In this document: piece by piece, positions 6,098 to 12,533 of the stretch
Layout of the letters: each line of letters begins with the position of its first letter
Position numbering within the stretch: position 1 is the stretch's first letter
Assembly: GCA_020833205.1 (NCBI GenBank)
Contig: JAJHQT010000018.1
Location: forward strand, 1 to 13,201
Reading direction: 5' to 3'
From: Pyrobaculum sp.
Lineage (GTDB): Archaea; Thermoproteota; Thermoprotei; Thermoproteales; Thermoproteaceae
Length of the DNA: 13,201 nucleotides
Made by a program: the position numbers and the translations under genes
Notes under the pieces: generated by a model
What the model was told of the DNA's origin: nothing
Database searches by the model: none
Seen by the model: only the letters and a program-made list of their open reading frames with translations

Positions 6098-7106
6098 CTC
6101 TGCGCCGTGTTAAAATTCTCACGAAATAAGTTATCAGAGTCACGGCGAAGGTGGACGCCAAGAAGTAAGCCACGGCGAGAAGAATTTCTGCAAAATTTCT
6201 ATTTTCTAAAAGCACAGGCAATAAGAAGTAAAAGAAAGAAAAGGATACGCCGCCTGCTATTACGCCTCCATACCTGACTTTTTTCGTTGAGAAATACCCC
6301 TCCACCACGTATGACACAAATGGCAGCGTAGACGCCGCGACTACGACTAGACGTTGCGGAATATACCAAGGTATTAAATCCACCTTAAGTATTAACTGAA
6401 CAATATATATAACAAGTACAAATAGAGATATTATAGTAATTATAAACGTTATTTCAAATTTCTTCAATATTTCTCTCAAGAAATCGTATATACCAAATCC
6501 ATATAACATAACAAAAAACGCAAAAAATAGAAATGAAACATTTAAAATTTGCCATACAACTACTTGATTGAAAACAACTCCTAATAAAAATATAAATGCT
6601 AGAAGAGCAGGCACGCCAACAGTATACCGCCTATACTCTGGATCTCGCACCGCCTTGTTGAGATAGTGCCGGAATAATGTTACAGTCTCCTCGACCCCTC
6701 TTGCTTGTTTTACAACTACTCTATACACAGAGACGACAGGTCTCTTTGTCTGAATCGCCGGAATCGCCGCCTCGTCGCTAGGTCCGTCAGATACGAAGTA
6801 CACAGCATCTGCGTCAAAAACCGAAAGCACCTGGCTTAGTTCCTTCAATACTGCAAAATCTGCCACCGCAGGATCTGCAGACCCACTCACAACAGCTACA
6901 TTTACGCTCTCCGGCCCATATTCTGCAACCAACTTGTCGTATATCTTGACGGCGGCAAACACGGCGTTTGCATCTGAGTCATCCGGATTCTCCAAGATGT
7001 ACTTAATTCCAGCTCTCAACACCTCGTCTCTACCTATAATCGGCGTTTCTAGGCCCTGACTCTTTAGGTCTCCATCTCTATCGACGTATAAAACCAAGAT
7101 ACGCAC
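6087..7106 (-). CDS. DUF373 family integral membrane protein
   Basis: The protein has 339 residues. The N-terminal soluble part (1-160) carries VLYVDRDGDL, ETPIIGRDEVLRAGI, DSDANAVFAAVKIYD and AVVSGS, the characteristic start of archaeal DUF373 (PF04123). The C-terminal half holds about six hydrophobic segments, near residues 163-182, 186-208, 218-240, 250-270, 281-300 and 307-329, and ends in a positively charged RILTRRRG tail. The function of DUF373 is unknown; the conserved Asp/Asn-rich N-terminus suggests ligand or metal binding facing the cytoplasm, which is inference. The start is GTG at 7106, sharing one base with the TAG of the upstream coiled-coil gene. Its 3' end overlaps the methyltransferase start by 11 bases. 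DNA for the membrane part is visibly more AT-rich than neighbouring genes. Confidence 0.85.
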   Translation of the reverse strand: MRILVLYVDRDGDLKSQGLETPIIGRDEVLRAGIKYILENPDDSDANAVFAAVKIYDKLVAEYGPESVNVAVVSGSADPAVADFAVLKELSQVLSVFDADAVYFVSDGPSDEAAIPAIQTKRPVVSVYRVVVKQARGVEETVTLFRHYLNKAVRDPEYRRYTVGVPALLAFIFLLGVVFNQVVVWQILNVSFLFFAFFVMLYGFGIYDFLREILKKFEITFIITIISLFVLVIYIVQLILKVDLIPWYIPQRLVVVAASTLPFVSYVVEGYFSTKKVRYGGVIAGGVSFSFFYFLLPVLLENRNFAEILLAVAYFLASTFAVTLITYFVRILTRRRGAL

Positions 7107-8095
7107 TACTCCTCAGGCAGATAACCAGCCTCTATCAAGATCTTTATCTCTTCATGGGTCAGTCTCTCGCCGTTCATTAGCTTATTGAAGAGAACCTCAG
7201 CCTTCTCCTTGAGACTCTGCGTAGCCGCCGCTTTGGCTTGGGCACGCGTCTTACTCTTCTCCGAGAGATCTAATGCCTTCAACAACACTTGATATTTCTC
7301 TAGCTCTTCTTCTACAGCTCTCCTCTTCTCTCTCAACTCTTTGCGTTTTAACGCCAGTTGAAGAATCTCGGCCTTAAGCTCCTCACGGCGCTTCTTCAAC
7401 TCCTCTCTCTTTTCTTTCAACTTCGCAATCTCCTTGTATATCTCCTCTCTACCTGCCTTCAGCTGTGAAAGCTCTTGCTTCACAGCGGTGAGATCCTGCA
7501 CAAGGCGTGCAATTTCGCCACGTATGGCCTCACGTTTATTTTTGTATTCATCGGCCTGCTTTTTAAGCTCTGCTATGTGCGACTTTATCTTCTCCATGGA
7601 GTCGACTAGGTTAAGCTCTTTCTCTATTTGGCTAATGTACTTTATAAATTGGCGTTCCCATTCGGGGTTCGTCGGCGACGTCTCGAAGAAGTACTCAAGT
7701 TGCTCAATAACACGTTTAAGTTTCTCTTTCTCCAAGACTTTGCCTCCCACATATTCGTTAAGAGTCGACAACAGATTCCTATATACAACTAATTTTTCTC
7801 TATACTTCTGCAACGCTATATTGATTTGAATAAGCTCGTTTCTTAGCGTCCTAATTTGGTTTATTATCTGGCTCTTCCTCTCGACTAACGAGCTTATCAA
7901 CTCTCTCGTCTTCTGGAGTTGTTGACGTTTACCGTCGATAAGCGACCTAACTTCGGCAAGTTGTTTACGGATCTCCTCTAACAAGGCTTTCCGAGCATTT
8001 ATTTCGTTTGTAACCGCATCGATCTGTCTCTGAATCTCGTCGATTTGAGAATTCACTTCACGAAGTCTTTCAAGCAACTCCTCTCTACTAAGCAC
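7106..8095 (-). CDS. Long coiled-coil protein (COG1340-like)
   Basis: The 329-residue protein is dominated by charged heptad-like helix from the start (LERLREVNSQIDEIQRQIDA) to about residue 275. One break lies around 140-150 (FFETSPTNPEWERQF). A short C-terminal domain (about 280-329: KAEVLFNKLMNGERLTHEEI and a Gly-Tyr-Leu-Pro end) probably forms a small helical module. There is no membrane segment or signal peptide. It fits the archaeal coiled-coil family COG1340, of unknown function, SMC-like in composition but without ATPase halves. The start is GTG at 8095, with a TATA-like TTTAAATT centred about 21 bases upstream. It is the first gene of the operon leading to DUF373, joined by a one-base stop/start overlap (TAGTG), which suggests the two proteins work together. 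Confidence 0.8.
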   Translation of the reverse strand: MLSREELLERLREVNSQIDEIQRQIDAVTNEINARKALLEEIRKQLAEVRSLIDGKRQQLQKTRELISSLVERKSQIINQIRTLRNELIQINIALQKYREKLVVYRNLLSTLNEYVGGKVLEKEKLKRVIEQLEYFFETSPTNPEWERQFIKYISQIEKELNLVDSMEKIKSHIAELKKQADEYKNKREAIRGEIARLVQDLTAVKQELSQLKAGREEIYKEIAKLKEKREELKKRREELKAEILQLALKRKELREKRRAVEEELEKYQVLLKALDLSEKSKTRAQAKAAATQSLKEKAEVLFNKLMNGERLTHEEIKILIEAGYLPEE

Positions 8096-8112
8096 GCCAC
8101 TAGAAAACCCCT

Positions 8113-8121
8113 AATTTAAAT
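8113..8121 (-). promoter_or_regulatory. TATA box of the coiled-coil/DUF373 operon
   Basis: Minus-strand AGATTTAAATTAG contains a TTTAAATT core centred 21-22 bases before GTG 8095, slightly closer than the other promoters here. It lies just 5' of the end of the decayed gene at 8123. Confidence 0.45.
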
Positions 8122-8122
8122 C

Positions 8123-8795
8123 TTATACCCCCTCTCTTATCACCTCTCTATCGACAAGTAGTGTTTGCCAAAACCTCTCGACGACTATCCGCAACCACGC
8201 CGCCTCCGCCACCTGTGAGTTGACCTCACGCGAGACGTAAAAATCGTCTAACACTTGCGGCTTCAGAGGGGCTAGAGCAGTCTTGCATACTCCCTCGCCG
8301 CCGCGGCGTAGGCCAGTAGGCCTTTTGGTTTGTATACCCTTATCTTCTCCTCGTATGTCTCATATCTGTTGAAGGCTTGCTCCAGTCTCGCCTCCTTCAC
8401 GGCGTCGTTCCGCGCACAGTATGCCTTAGGCGGGTTAAGCGAGAGACACACCTCAGAGCCGTCCTTACATACACCTCCACCACGTATAAGTGGAGGATGC
8501 TTATCGGCCTCTGCCTCACCACCCCCACCATCCACTGGTATCTACGCATAACTCCCGCAACTTCAACCAGCCTATCCCTCGCGACAACACCCCACGCCCA
8601 CCCAATCAACGCCGAAGGCCTCCAGCTCTGGGTGCTCCTGCAGAAGCTCCTCCGCCGGGTCAGGCGGAGGCGGCCCCCTAAGCCTCTCCACCTCCCTCTT
8701 GTAGTCTCTTAGTATTTCCTCAACACATTCCTCTGCCGTGCGGCATTACTGCTTGTCCAGCCTTACGCCGTCCACGACTACGCCGCAGAAGACCG
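8123..8795 (-). pseudogene. Decayed protein-coding gene of unknown family
   Basis: Minus-strand segments with coding-like codon use can be joined across defects. From about 8795 one reads GVVVDGVRLDKQ, then an in-frame TAA. The same frame continues EECVEEILRDYKREVERLRG and DPAEELLQEHPELEAFGVDW. It shifts to WGVVARDRLVEVAGVMRRYQ and shifts again near 8530 to NDAVKEARLEQAFNRYETYE and KGLLAYAAAAREYARLL (stop at 8272). After one more shift it reads LKPQVLDDFYVSREVNSQVA and WLRIVVERFWQTLLVDREV, ending with TAA at 8123-8125. The whole would be about 220 residues with one nonsense and at least three frameshift lesions. The longest open stretch (8272-8535) is a piece of it rather than a gene. I do not recognise the family; the helical charged composition gives no function. 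It lies head to head with a PaREP2-like remnant. Confidence 0.55.
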
Positions 8796-8800
8796 CGAGA

Positions 8801-9174
8801 TGTGTCTACGAAAAAGAGCTAGGAAAAAGCAAACTTCACATAGAGATAGAGGCAGAAATAAGCGCTAGAAACACAGTCGAGAAAACGCCAGTAACGTGGA
8901 GGATGACATACTTCCGCCGTAGCAAAGACAACGCCGTTATGGACTACACGACCACACGCCGACGCCTCCGGCAACAGAGACGAATACACTAAAGAAAATA
9001 AAGACACTAGTCAAAGCCATAACAAACGAAGAACCGGCAGTAGACAACAAAGGCGGCATAGACTACACCAGACGCCACCTAGAAGGACTCAAAAAATACA
9101 CCGAACTCGCTGACGTAATAACAAAATGGCTAAACAAGACCCAAACAAAAACGCCTAGTTTCGACAACTCGTAA
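8801..9174 (+). pseudogene. Second decayed PaREP2-like C-terminal domain
   Basis: One frame reads KLHIEIEAEISARNTVEK and VTWRMTYFRRSKDNAVMDYT. Near 8957 the reading must shift for ADASGNRDEYTK, and near 8995 again for KTLVKAITNEEPAV, RRHLEGLKKYTELADVITKW and LNKT, stopping at 9172-9174. The order EIxAE..., ITYxR...NAVxxY..., ADAxGxRxE..., LVKALTxxEP, HLEGLxxYxELADAIxxWL is the PaREP2b C-terminal pattern seen also at 406-855, so both come from the same family but are clearly diverged. The plus strand is strikingly A-rich and T-poor here (many Lys, Asn, Thr codons), unlike the first copy. The remnant ends directly before the promoter of the regulator at 9206. Confidence 0.65.
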
Positions 9175-9175
9175 A

Positions 9176-9185
9176 AATTTAAATT
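9176..9185 (+). promoter_or_regulatory. TATA box of the COG1709-like regulator
   Basis: AATTTAAATT is centred about 25 bases before ATG 9206, giving a leaderless transcript. It begins two bases after the stop codon of the PaREP2-like remnant. Confidence 0.6.
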
Positions 9186-9205
9186 GAGGATAGAACAGCC
9201 ATACA

Positions 9206-9919
9206 ATGAGTTACCAACATGTTGGGATATATATAGCAGGCGACATAATAATGTCCGACAACCCAGGCGAGGCGATAAAGAAGTGGAGACTCATATTTGG
9301 ACTTACCCAAACTGCTATAGCAACTAAGCTAAACACATCACCCAGTGTAATAAGCGATTACGAATCAGGGAGGAGAAAATTCCCAGGTGCTCGTTTTGTT
9401 AAAAAATTTGTACAAGCCTTAATAGATACAGACCTCGAGCGGGGAAGCCTAGTAATAAGCCTACTTGAGAGACAACTTCTAAAGGAAAAGTTCTGGCTTG
9501 CTGTACTTGATATGAGAGAGTTTACAGAACCTGTACCTATCTCTACCTTTCTCCAGGCCATAGAGGCAGAGACTATTGTACGTCCTCCTCCCGGTCTCGA
9601 CATACACGGATACACTGTGGTTGACAGTGTCAAGCTTGTGTTGGAAGTCCCACCTGTTGAGTACGTAAGACTCTATGGAAGCACGACGCAACGCGCGGCT
9701 ATATTCACTAAAGTGTCCACAGGTAGATCGCCGATGGTGGCAATCAAGTCTATGTCTTCGGTGTTAAGCATAAAACCTGCGGTTGTAGTGCTTCACGGCA
9801 TTAAGCCAGAGACGGTAGATCCTTTAGCTGTGGAAATCGCAAAGAGGAGTTACATACCGCTTGCAGTCACAAATCTCACCTTAGAGAAATTAATAGAGAA
9901 CCTTAGACAACTAAAGTAG
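9206..9919 (+). CDS. XRE-type HTH transcriptional regulator (COG1709-like)
   Basis: The protein has 237 residues. After a short strand region (IYIAGDIIMSDNPGEAIKKW), an XRE helix-turn-helix spans about 22-72: FGLTQTAIATKLNTSPSVIS, then DYESGRRKFPGARFVKKFV. The remaining 160 residues form an alpha/beta domain with regularly spaced strands (AIFTKVSTG, MVAIKSMS, AVVVLHG, IPLAVTN) that could bind a ligand. The combination, particularly the AGDIxxSDxPGxAxxKWR start and SVISDYESGRRKxPGA, matches the archaeal predicted regulator group COG1709. Target genes and effector are unknown. The ATG is about 25 bases from the TATA centre. The stop at 9917-9919 abuts the stop of the convergent eL13 gene with no spacer. 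Confidence 0.8.
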   Translation: MSYQHVGIYIAGDIIMSDNPGEAIKKWRLIFGLTQTAIATKLNTSPSVISDYESGRRKFPGARFVKKFVQALIDTDLERGSLVISLLERQLLKEKFWLAVLDMREFTEPVPISTFLQAIEAETIVRPPPGLDIHGYTVVDSVKLVLEVPPVEYVRLYGSTTQRAAIFTKVSTGRSPMVAIKSMSSVLSIKPAVVVLHGIKPETVDPLAVEIAKRSYIPLAVTNLTLEKLIENLRQLK

Positions 9920-10399
9920 TTACTTCTTTTCTTCGTTAATAATTCTAGATATCCGCAACACGTTGCCAAGGCCTTTAGTTGCCTCGTGTCTCTTCTTAAG
10001 TCTTCTCTCCTTGGCCTTCTTCTTAAACTTGTAGTTGTGCGTCTCTCTATATTTAGTGGTTGTTAAGCCACGTGATTTTCTACCTGCCGCGGTGAGACCT
10101 CTAAATGCTCTGCCTCTCTTGCGCTTTATCTTAACGACCTTGGGCAACGTGGGCTCGGGCGGCGTGACCCTTCCTTCGAGGAGGTCAATAAGCCATTTTC
10201 TCAGCACCTCTACGTTCTGCGGCCATGAGGTATCTCTTCTCTCATCCACCGGTATGCCAAGAAGCCGCGCCTGTTCGACGTTCAGACCCACTGCTTTTAA
10301 CTCCGCAGTGGAGAAACCTCTCCCAGTCTTCCATCGAACTACGCCACCACTAGCTATGCTAGATGGGGCCTTCACAAGCGGCTTGGGAGCCGTAGTCAT
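9920..10399 (-). CDS. rpl13e: Ribosomal protein eL13 (L13e), large subunit
   Basis: The 159-residue basic protein has a typical archaeal L13e core at 19-76: [36 protein letters not shown], then [15 protein letters not shown]. eL13 is a large-subunit protein shared by eukaryotes and part of the archaea, including crenarchaea. After a proline-rich linker (77-88), the tail (90-159) is extremely rich in Lys and Arg. It contains [17 protein letters not shown] (96-112), a motif I associate with ribosomal protein eL15 rather than eL13, so the tail is unusual or convergent and presumably threads into rRNA. The start is ATG at 10399, with a TATA box 25 bases upstream. Its stop touches the regulator's stop without a gap. 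Identification of the core is firm. Confidence 0.9.
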   Translation of the reverse strand: MTTAPKPLVKAPSSIASGGVVRWKTGRGFSTAELKAVGLNVEQARLLGIPVDERRDTSWPQNVEVLRKWLIDLLEGRVTPPEPTLPKVVKIKRKRGRAFRGLTAAGRKSRGLTTTKYRETHNYKFKKKAKERRLKKRHEATKGLGNVLRISRIINEEKK

Positions 10400-10420
10400 T
10401 GAGACCGGGGGATTGATTAA

Positions 10421-10428
10421 TTTATAAA
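10421..10428 (-). promoter_or_regulatory. TATA box of the eL13 gene
   Basis: TTTATAAA within AAAATTTATAAATTAAT on the minus strand is centred 25.5 bases before ATG 10399, consistent with a leaderless mRNA. Confidence 0.7.
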
Positions 10429-10445
10429 TTTTAGCCTACGGCAAA

Positions 10446-10453
10446 CTTATTTA
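10446..10453 (+). promoter_or_regulatory. TATA box of the small membrane protein gene
   Basis: CTTATTTA preceded by GCAAA (BRE-like) is centred 25.5 bases before ATG 10475. It is separate from the eL13 TATA box, so this 75-base divergent gap carries two promoters. Confidence 0.6.
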
Positions 10454-10474
10454 CCATAGCTTTACCACCAGTAG

Positions 10475-10783
10475 ATGCATAGAGCCCTTGCCGCCGTGGC
10501 TGTGTTTAAGCTCCTTGCATCTCTTATCTTGTTCTTCTCGGCTCAGAGATTCGACCCCGTGCTTTTAGTTAGTTGCATCCTCATGGCCATATCTGCAGTG
10601 ATAACAAGAATTGTACAAGAGGGAGAGGTGGGATTCGTGCTCGTTAGTCTCATACTTTTAATCGATGCCATAGGACTACTTTTATCAGCTACGTTGATTT
10701 CTATTATTCTTATTGTCTCATATACGTTTTTTATAATTTGGGATATACAAATACTAATGTTATTTAGACAAATACAAACATGA
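10475..10783 (+). CDS. Small multi-helix membrane protein, unknown function
   Basis: The 102-residue protein is almost wholly hydrophobic. Likely membrane helices lie at about residues 4-23, 28-45 and 52-70, followed by a long 70-97 segment (LLSATLISIILIVSYTFFII). Short charged turns (QRFD, RIVQEGE) separate them, and the tail is FRQIQT. There are no cysteines or charged pairs that would suggest a catalytic role. I do not recognise the family. It has its own TATA box 25.5 bases before the ATG, so it is probably a real leaderless gene. It diverges from eL13 and ends in TGA immediately before the reverse TGA of the next gene (TGATCA), so it and its convergent neighbour share a stop palindrome. 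Confidence 0.7.
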   Translation: MHRALAAVAVFKLLASLILFFSAQRFDPVLLVSCILMAISAVITRIVQEGEVGFVLVSLILLIDAIGLLLSATLISIILIVSYTFFIIWDIQILMLFRQIQT

Positions 10784-11122
10784 TCAAATAACTATTTTTA
10801 CACTACGCCGAATCCTGTAGAAATCCAAATACCCCCAAGCGTCGAAGGTTATAACAACCTCTCCAGGTCCTGAGACTATCTTAACTATGTGTCCATTAGT
10901 TTCAATATTAACGTTTCCTCGTGTTTCTATTTCATATTTAAAATTCTGTATAAATATGTATAATTTTTCTAAATCTATGATGCCACCAACTCTTAGCGTT
11001 GATGGGATTGGGTAATTCTTGAAAATCTTAACTAATTTATAGTCATGTTGTATTCTTTGTGTTAAATAGATACCTACTGTCGCTATTATAAGTGAGCCTA
11101 AAAACTCAAGTATTAAATTCAT
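10784..11122 (-). CDS. Small membrane-anchored protein, unknown function
   Basis: The 112-residue protein has one N-terminal hydrophobic segment (about 2-20, LILEFLGSLIIATVGIYLTQ), likely a signal anchor. A 90-residue soluble part rich in strands follows (YIFIQNFKYEIETRGNVNIE, NGHIVKIVSGPGEVVITFDA). I do not recognise a family or any catalytic motif. The ATG at 11122 overlaps the TGA of the HIT-like gene (ATGA), so the two are translationally coupled and probably functionally related. The coding DNA is AT-rich compared with the TFB gene upstream, which could point to a recent arrival or to relaxed constraint. It ends flush against the convergent small membrane protein gene. Confidence 0.65.
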   Translation of the reverse strand: MNLILEFLGSLIIATVGIYLTQRIQHDYKLVKIFKNYPIPSTLRVGGIIDLEKLYIFIQNFKYEIETRGNVNIETNGHIVKIVSGPGEVVITFDAWGYLDFYRIRRSVKIVI

Positions 11123-11439
11123 AGATGCAAAGCCTTTAATGCCTCTCCGACCATCTCCTCTATCTCGCTTCTAGACACGGGAATCACCTTTAATCCGCCA
11201 AAAAATGCGACGTTTATATCGCCGCACCAACGCGGCAACAGGTGGATGCCAGTCGTCGATATGTAAATATTAAATCCTTCTGGTTTTAATTTTTGTTTCT
11301 CCATTGTTATTAGCATATCTAACACCTTTTTCAACATAACTAATTCTTTCTCATCCATAGTAAAAATGGATTTATCCGCCTCAACGACCAAGTGGCCACC
11401 ATTAAAGGGTCTACTAGGCGCTTTAACAGTCAATTTCAC
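11119..11439 (-). CDS. HIT-fold-like protein with reduced histidine triad
   Basis: The 106-residue protein follows the plan of HIT-family hydrolases. It has RPFNGGHLVVE (10-20), a helix around LKKVLDMLITMEKQK, KPEGFNIYI (52-60), and LLPRWCGDIN (67-76). In active members GFN and PRW are separated by a loop holding the AGA(G/S) segment and the His-x-His-x-His triad. Here that stretch is only STTGIHLL, roughly ten residues shorter. Only His66 remains, at the place of the third histidine, and the expected nucleophile (middle His) is gone. Nucleotide hydrolase or transferase activity is therefore unlikely; a binding or structural role is possible. The gene lies 28 bases after TFB with its own TATA-like box, starts at GTG 11439, and is coupled to the anchored protein through ATGA. 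The HIT assignment is from visible motifs only. Confidence 0.6.
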   Translation of the reverse strand: MKLTVKAPSRPFNGGHLVVEADKSIFTMDEKELVMLKKVLDMLITMEKQKLKPEGFNIYISTTGIHLLPRWCGDINVAFFGGLKVIPVSRSEIEEMVGEALKALHL

Positions 11440-11459
11440 AACGATAGAAAAAACCCCAG

Positions 11460-11466
11460 TTAAAAC
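11460..11466 (-). promoter_or_regulatory. TATA-like box before the HIT-like gene
   Basis: Minus-strand AAGGTTTTAACTGG is centred about 23.5 bases before GTG 11439. It lies just past the TFB stop (11468), so the pair of small genes may be transcribed apart from tfb. Confidence 0.4.
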
Positions 11467-11467
11467 C

Positions 11468-12469
11468 TTACTTCACTGGAACCCTTATATTTAGAGCTTT
11501 TGCCAACTCTTTATACCTATTGCGGACTGTAACCTCCGTGACGCCGGCGGCGACTGCAAAATCTTTCTGAGTTCTATTATCGCCGTGCATTAAAGCCGCG
11601 ATATAGACAGCGGCGGCAGCTAATCCAGCTGGATCTTTTCCAGCAGTTATTCCCGCCTTTTTTGCCTTCTGTAATATCTCAATTGCGGTCTTCACCACTT
11701 CGCCGCTGAGCTTCAGCTGCTCTGCAATTCTAGATATGTAGAGAACTGGGTCGCTTATTGGGACCTTGACGTTAAGCTCACGAAGGAGTAAACGATAGCA
11801 ACGAGCCACCTCTCTCCTAGACGCCTTTGTATATCTCACCAGCTCGTCGAGAGGTCTCGGCATTTTCATCATACGGCAGGCCATATAAAGCGCGGCGGCG
11901 GCCATGGCCTCTACAGACCTACCTCTCACGAGCTCTTTCTCTAGCGCCTGCCTATAGATCTCCAGAGCCTGCTCTATGCAAGGCCTGGGTATGCCCATGG
12001 CGCTTCTCAACCTCTCCAGTTCTTGAGCCGCTTGGATGAAGTTTCTCTCGTGAGACGTCTGGACGCGAGCTCTTGTCTGCCATTTCCTCAGCCTAATTAC
12101 TTCAAGCTTCCGCTTTATGTCTAGCTCTCTGCCAGACACGTCTTTATCTCTCCAGTCTATCACTGTGGTAAGCGCCTCAGAGATCAAACGAGTGAGAGGC
12201 GCACCGGTGCGGGCTCTCTGGCCCTTTTCTTCGGAGGTGAACGCCCTCCATTCTGGTCCTAGGTCGAGAAGCTGCTCTTGCACCACCGCGCCGCAGACTA
12301 TGCAGACGACCTCTCCTCTTTCGTAGTTATAGACGAATCTGTCATTGCCGCAAATTGGGCATCGGTAAACCTCGCCTGTGTCGGTAACAAGGCTTAAATA
12401 CCCCTCACTATCCCTATTGATGCGGAGCTTCAGCGGCTTTCCTGAAGAGGGGGGGTTGCCCGACGACAT
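11468..12469 (-). CDS. tfb: Transcription initiation factor B (TFB, TFIIB homologue)
   Basis: The 333-residue protein has a complete TFB layout. After a flexible N-terminus, a zinc ribbon carries Cys37-x2-Cys40 (YRCPICGNDRFVY) and Cys56-x2-Cys59 (VVCIVCGAVV). The B-reader/linker region LLDLGPEWRAFTSEEKGQRA follows, with ARTGAPLT. Then come two cyclin-like repeats: the first around 135-225 (AAQELERLRSAMGIPRP, AMAAAALYMACRM), the second around 235-330 (RIAEQLKLSGEVVKTAIEIL, DPAGLAAAAVYIAALMHGD, TEVTVRNRYKELAKAL). TFB recruits RNA polymerase to TBP-bound TATA promoters and contacts the BRE. The ATG at 12469 is 29 bases from a strong TATA box. It is flanked by the RFC small-subunit gene upstream on the same strand. 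Confidence 0.95.
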   Translation of the reverse strand: MSSGNPPSSGKPLKLRINRDSEGYLSLVTDTGEVYRCPICGNDRFVYNYERGEVVCIVCGAVVQEQLLDLGPEWRAFTSEEKGQRARTGAPLTRLISEALTTVIDWRDKDVSGRELDIKRKLEVIRLRKWQTRARVQTSHERNFIQAAQELERLRSAMGIPRPCIEQALEIYRQALEKELVRGRSVEAMAAAALYMACRMMKMPRPLDELVRYTKASRREVARCYRLLLRELNVKVPISDPVLYISRIAEQLKLSGEVVKTAIEILQKAKKAGITAGKDPAGLAAAAVYIAALMHGDNRTQKDFAVAAGVTEVTVRNRYKELAKALNIRVPVK

Positions 12470-12494
12470 GGCGAGTATTTAAACTCTTCTTATC

Positions 12495-12507
12495 TATATA
12501 AACTTTT
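12495..12507 (-). promoter_or_regulatory. BRE/TATA promoter of tfb
   Basis: Minus-strand GAAAAGTTTATATAG combines a purine/A-rich BRE with TTTATATA, centred about 29 bases before ATG 12469 and giving a leader of only a few bases at most. A second TATA-like stretch lies at 12476-12483. Confidence 0.65.
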
Positions 12508-12517
12508 CGTTTATCTT

Positions 12518-12522
12518 AAAAA
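12518..12522 (-). terminator. Oligo-T tract after the RFC gene
   Basis: Eleven bases past the RFC stop, the minus strand reads GTTTTTAAG. Archaeal termination commonly uses such T runs, and a tfb promoter follows at once. No hairpin was seen; the run is short. Confidence 0.3.
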
Positions 12523-12533
12523 CAACTTATCGG

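Noticed and set aside
7434..7829. A 131-codon plus-strand frame within the coiled-coil gene
   Set aside because: It is the mirror of a Lys/Glu-rich coiled coil, giving Ser/Phe/Leu-rich translation with no promoter; a shadow.
8272..8535. An 87-codon minus-strand frame as a small gene
   Set aside because: Coding-like sequence extends beyond both ends in other frames, and its first residues (Gly-rich) are a frameshift artefact. No TATA box is visible at the right distance.
10970..11030. C/D-box-like TGATG repeats in plus orientation within the anchored-protein gene
   Set aside because: The C-like boxes are incomplete and no CTGA D box occurs at the right spacing.
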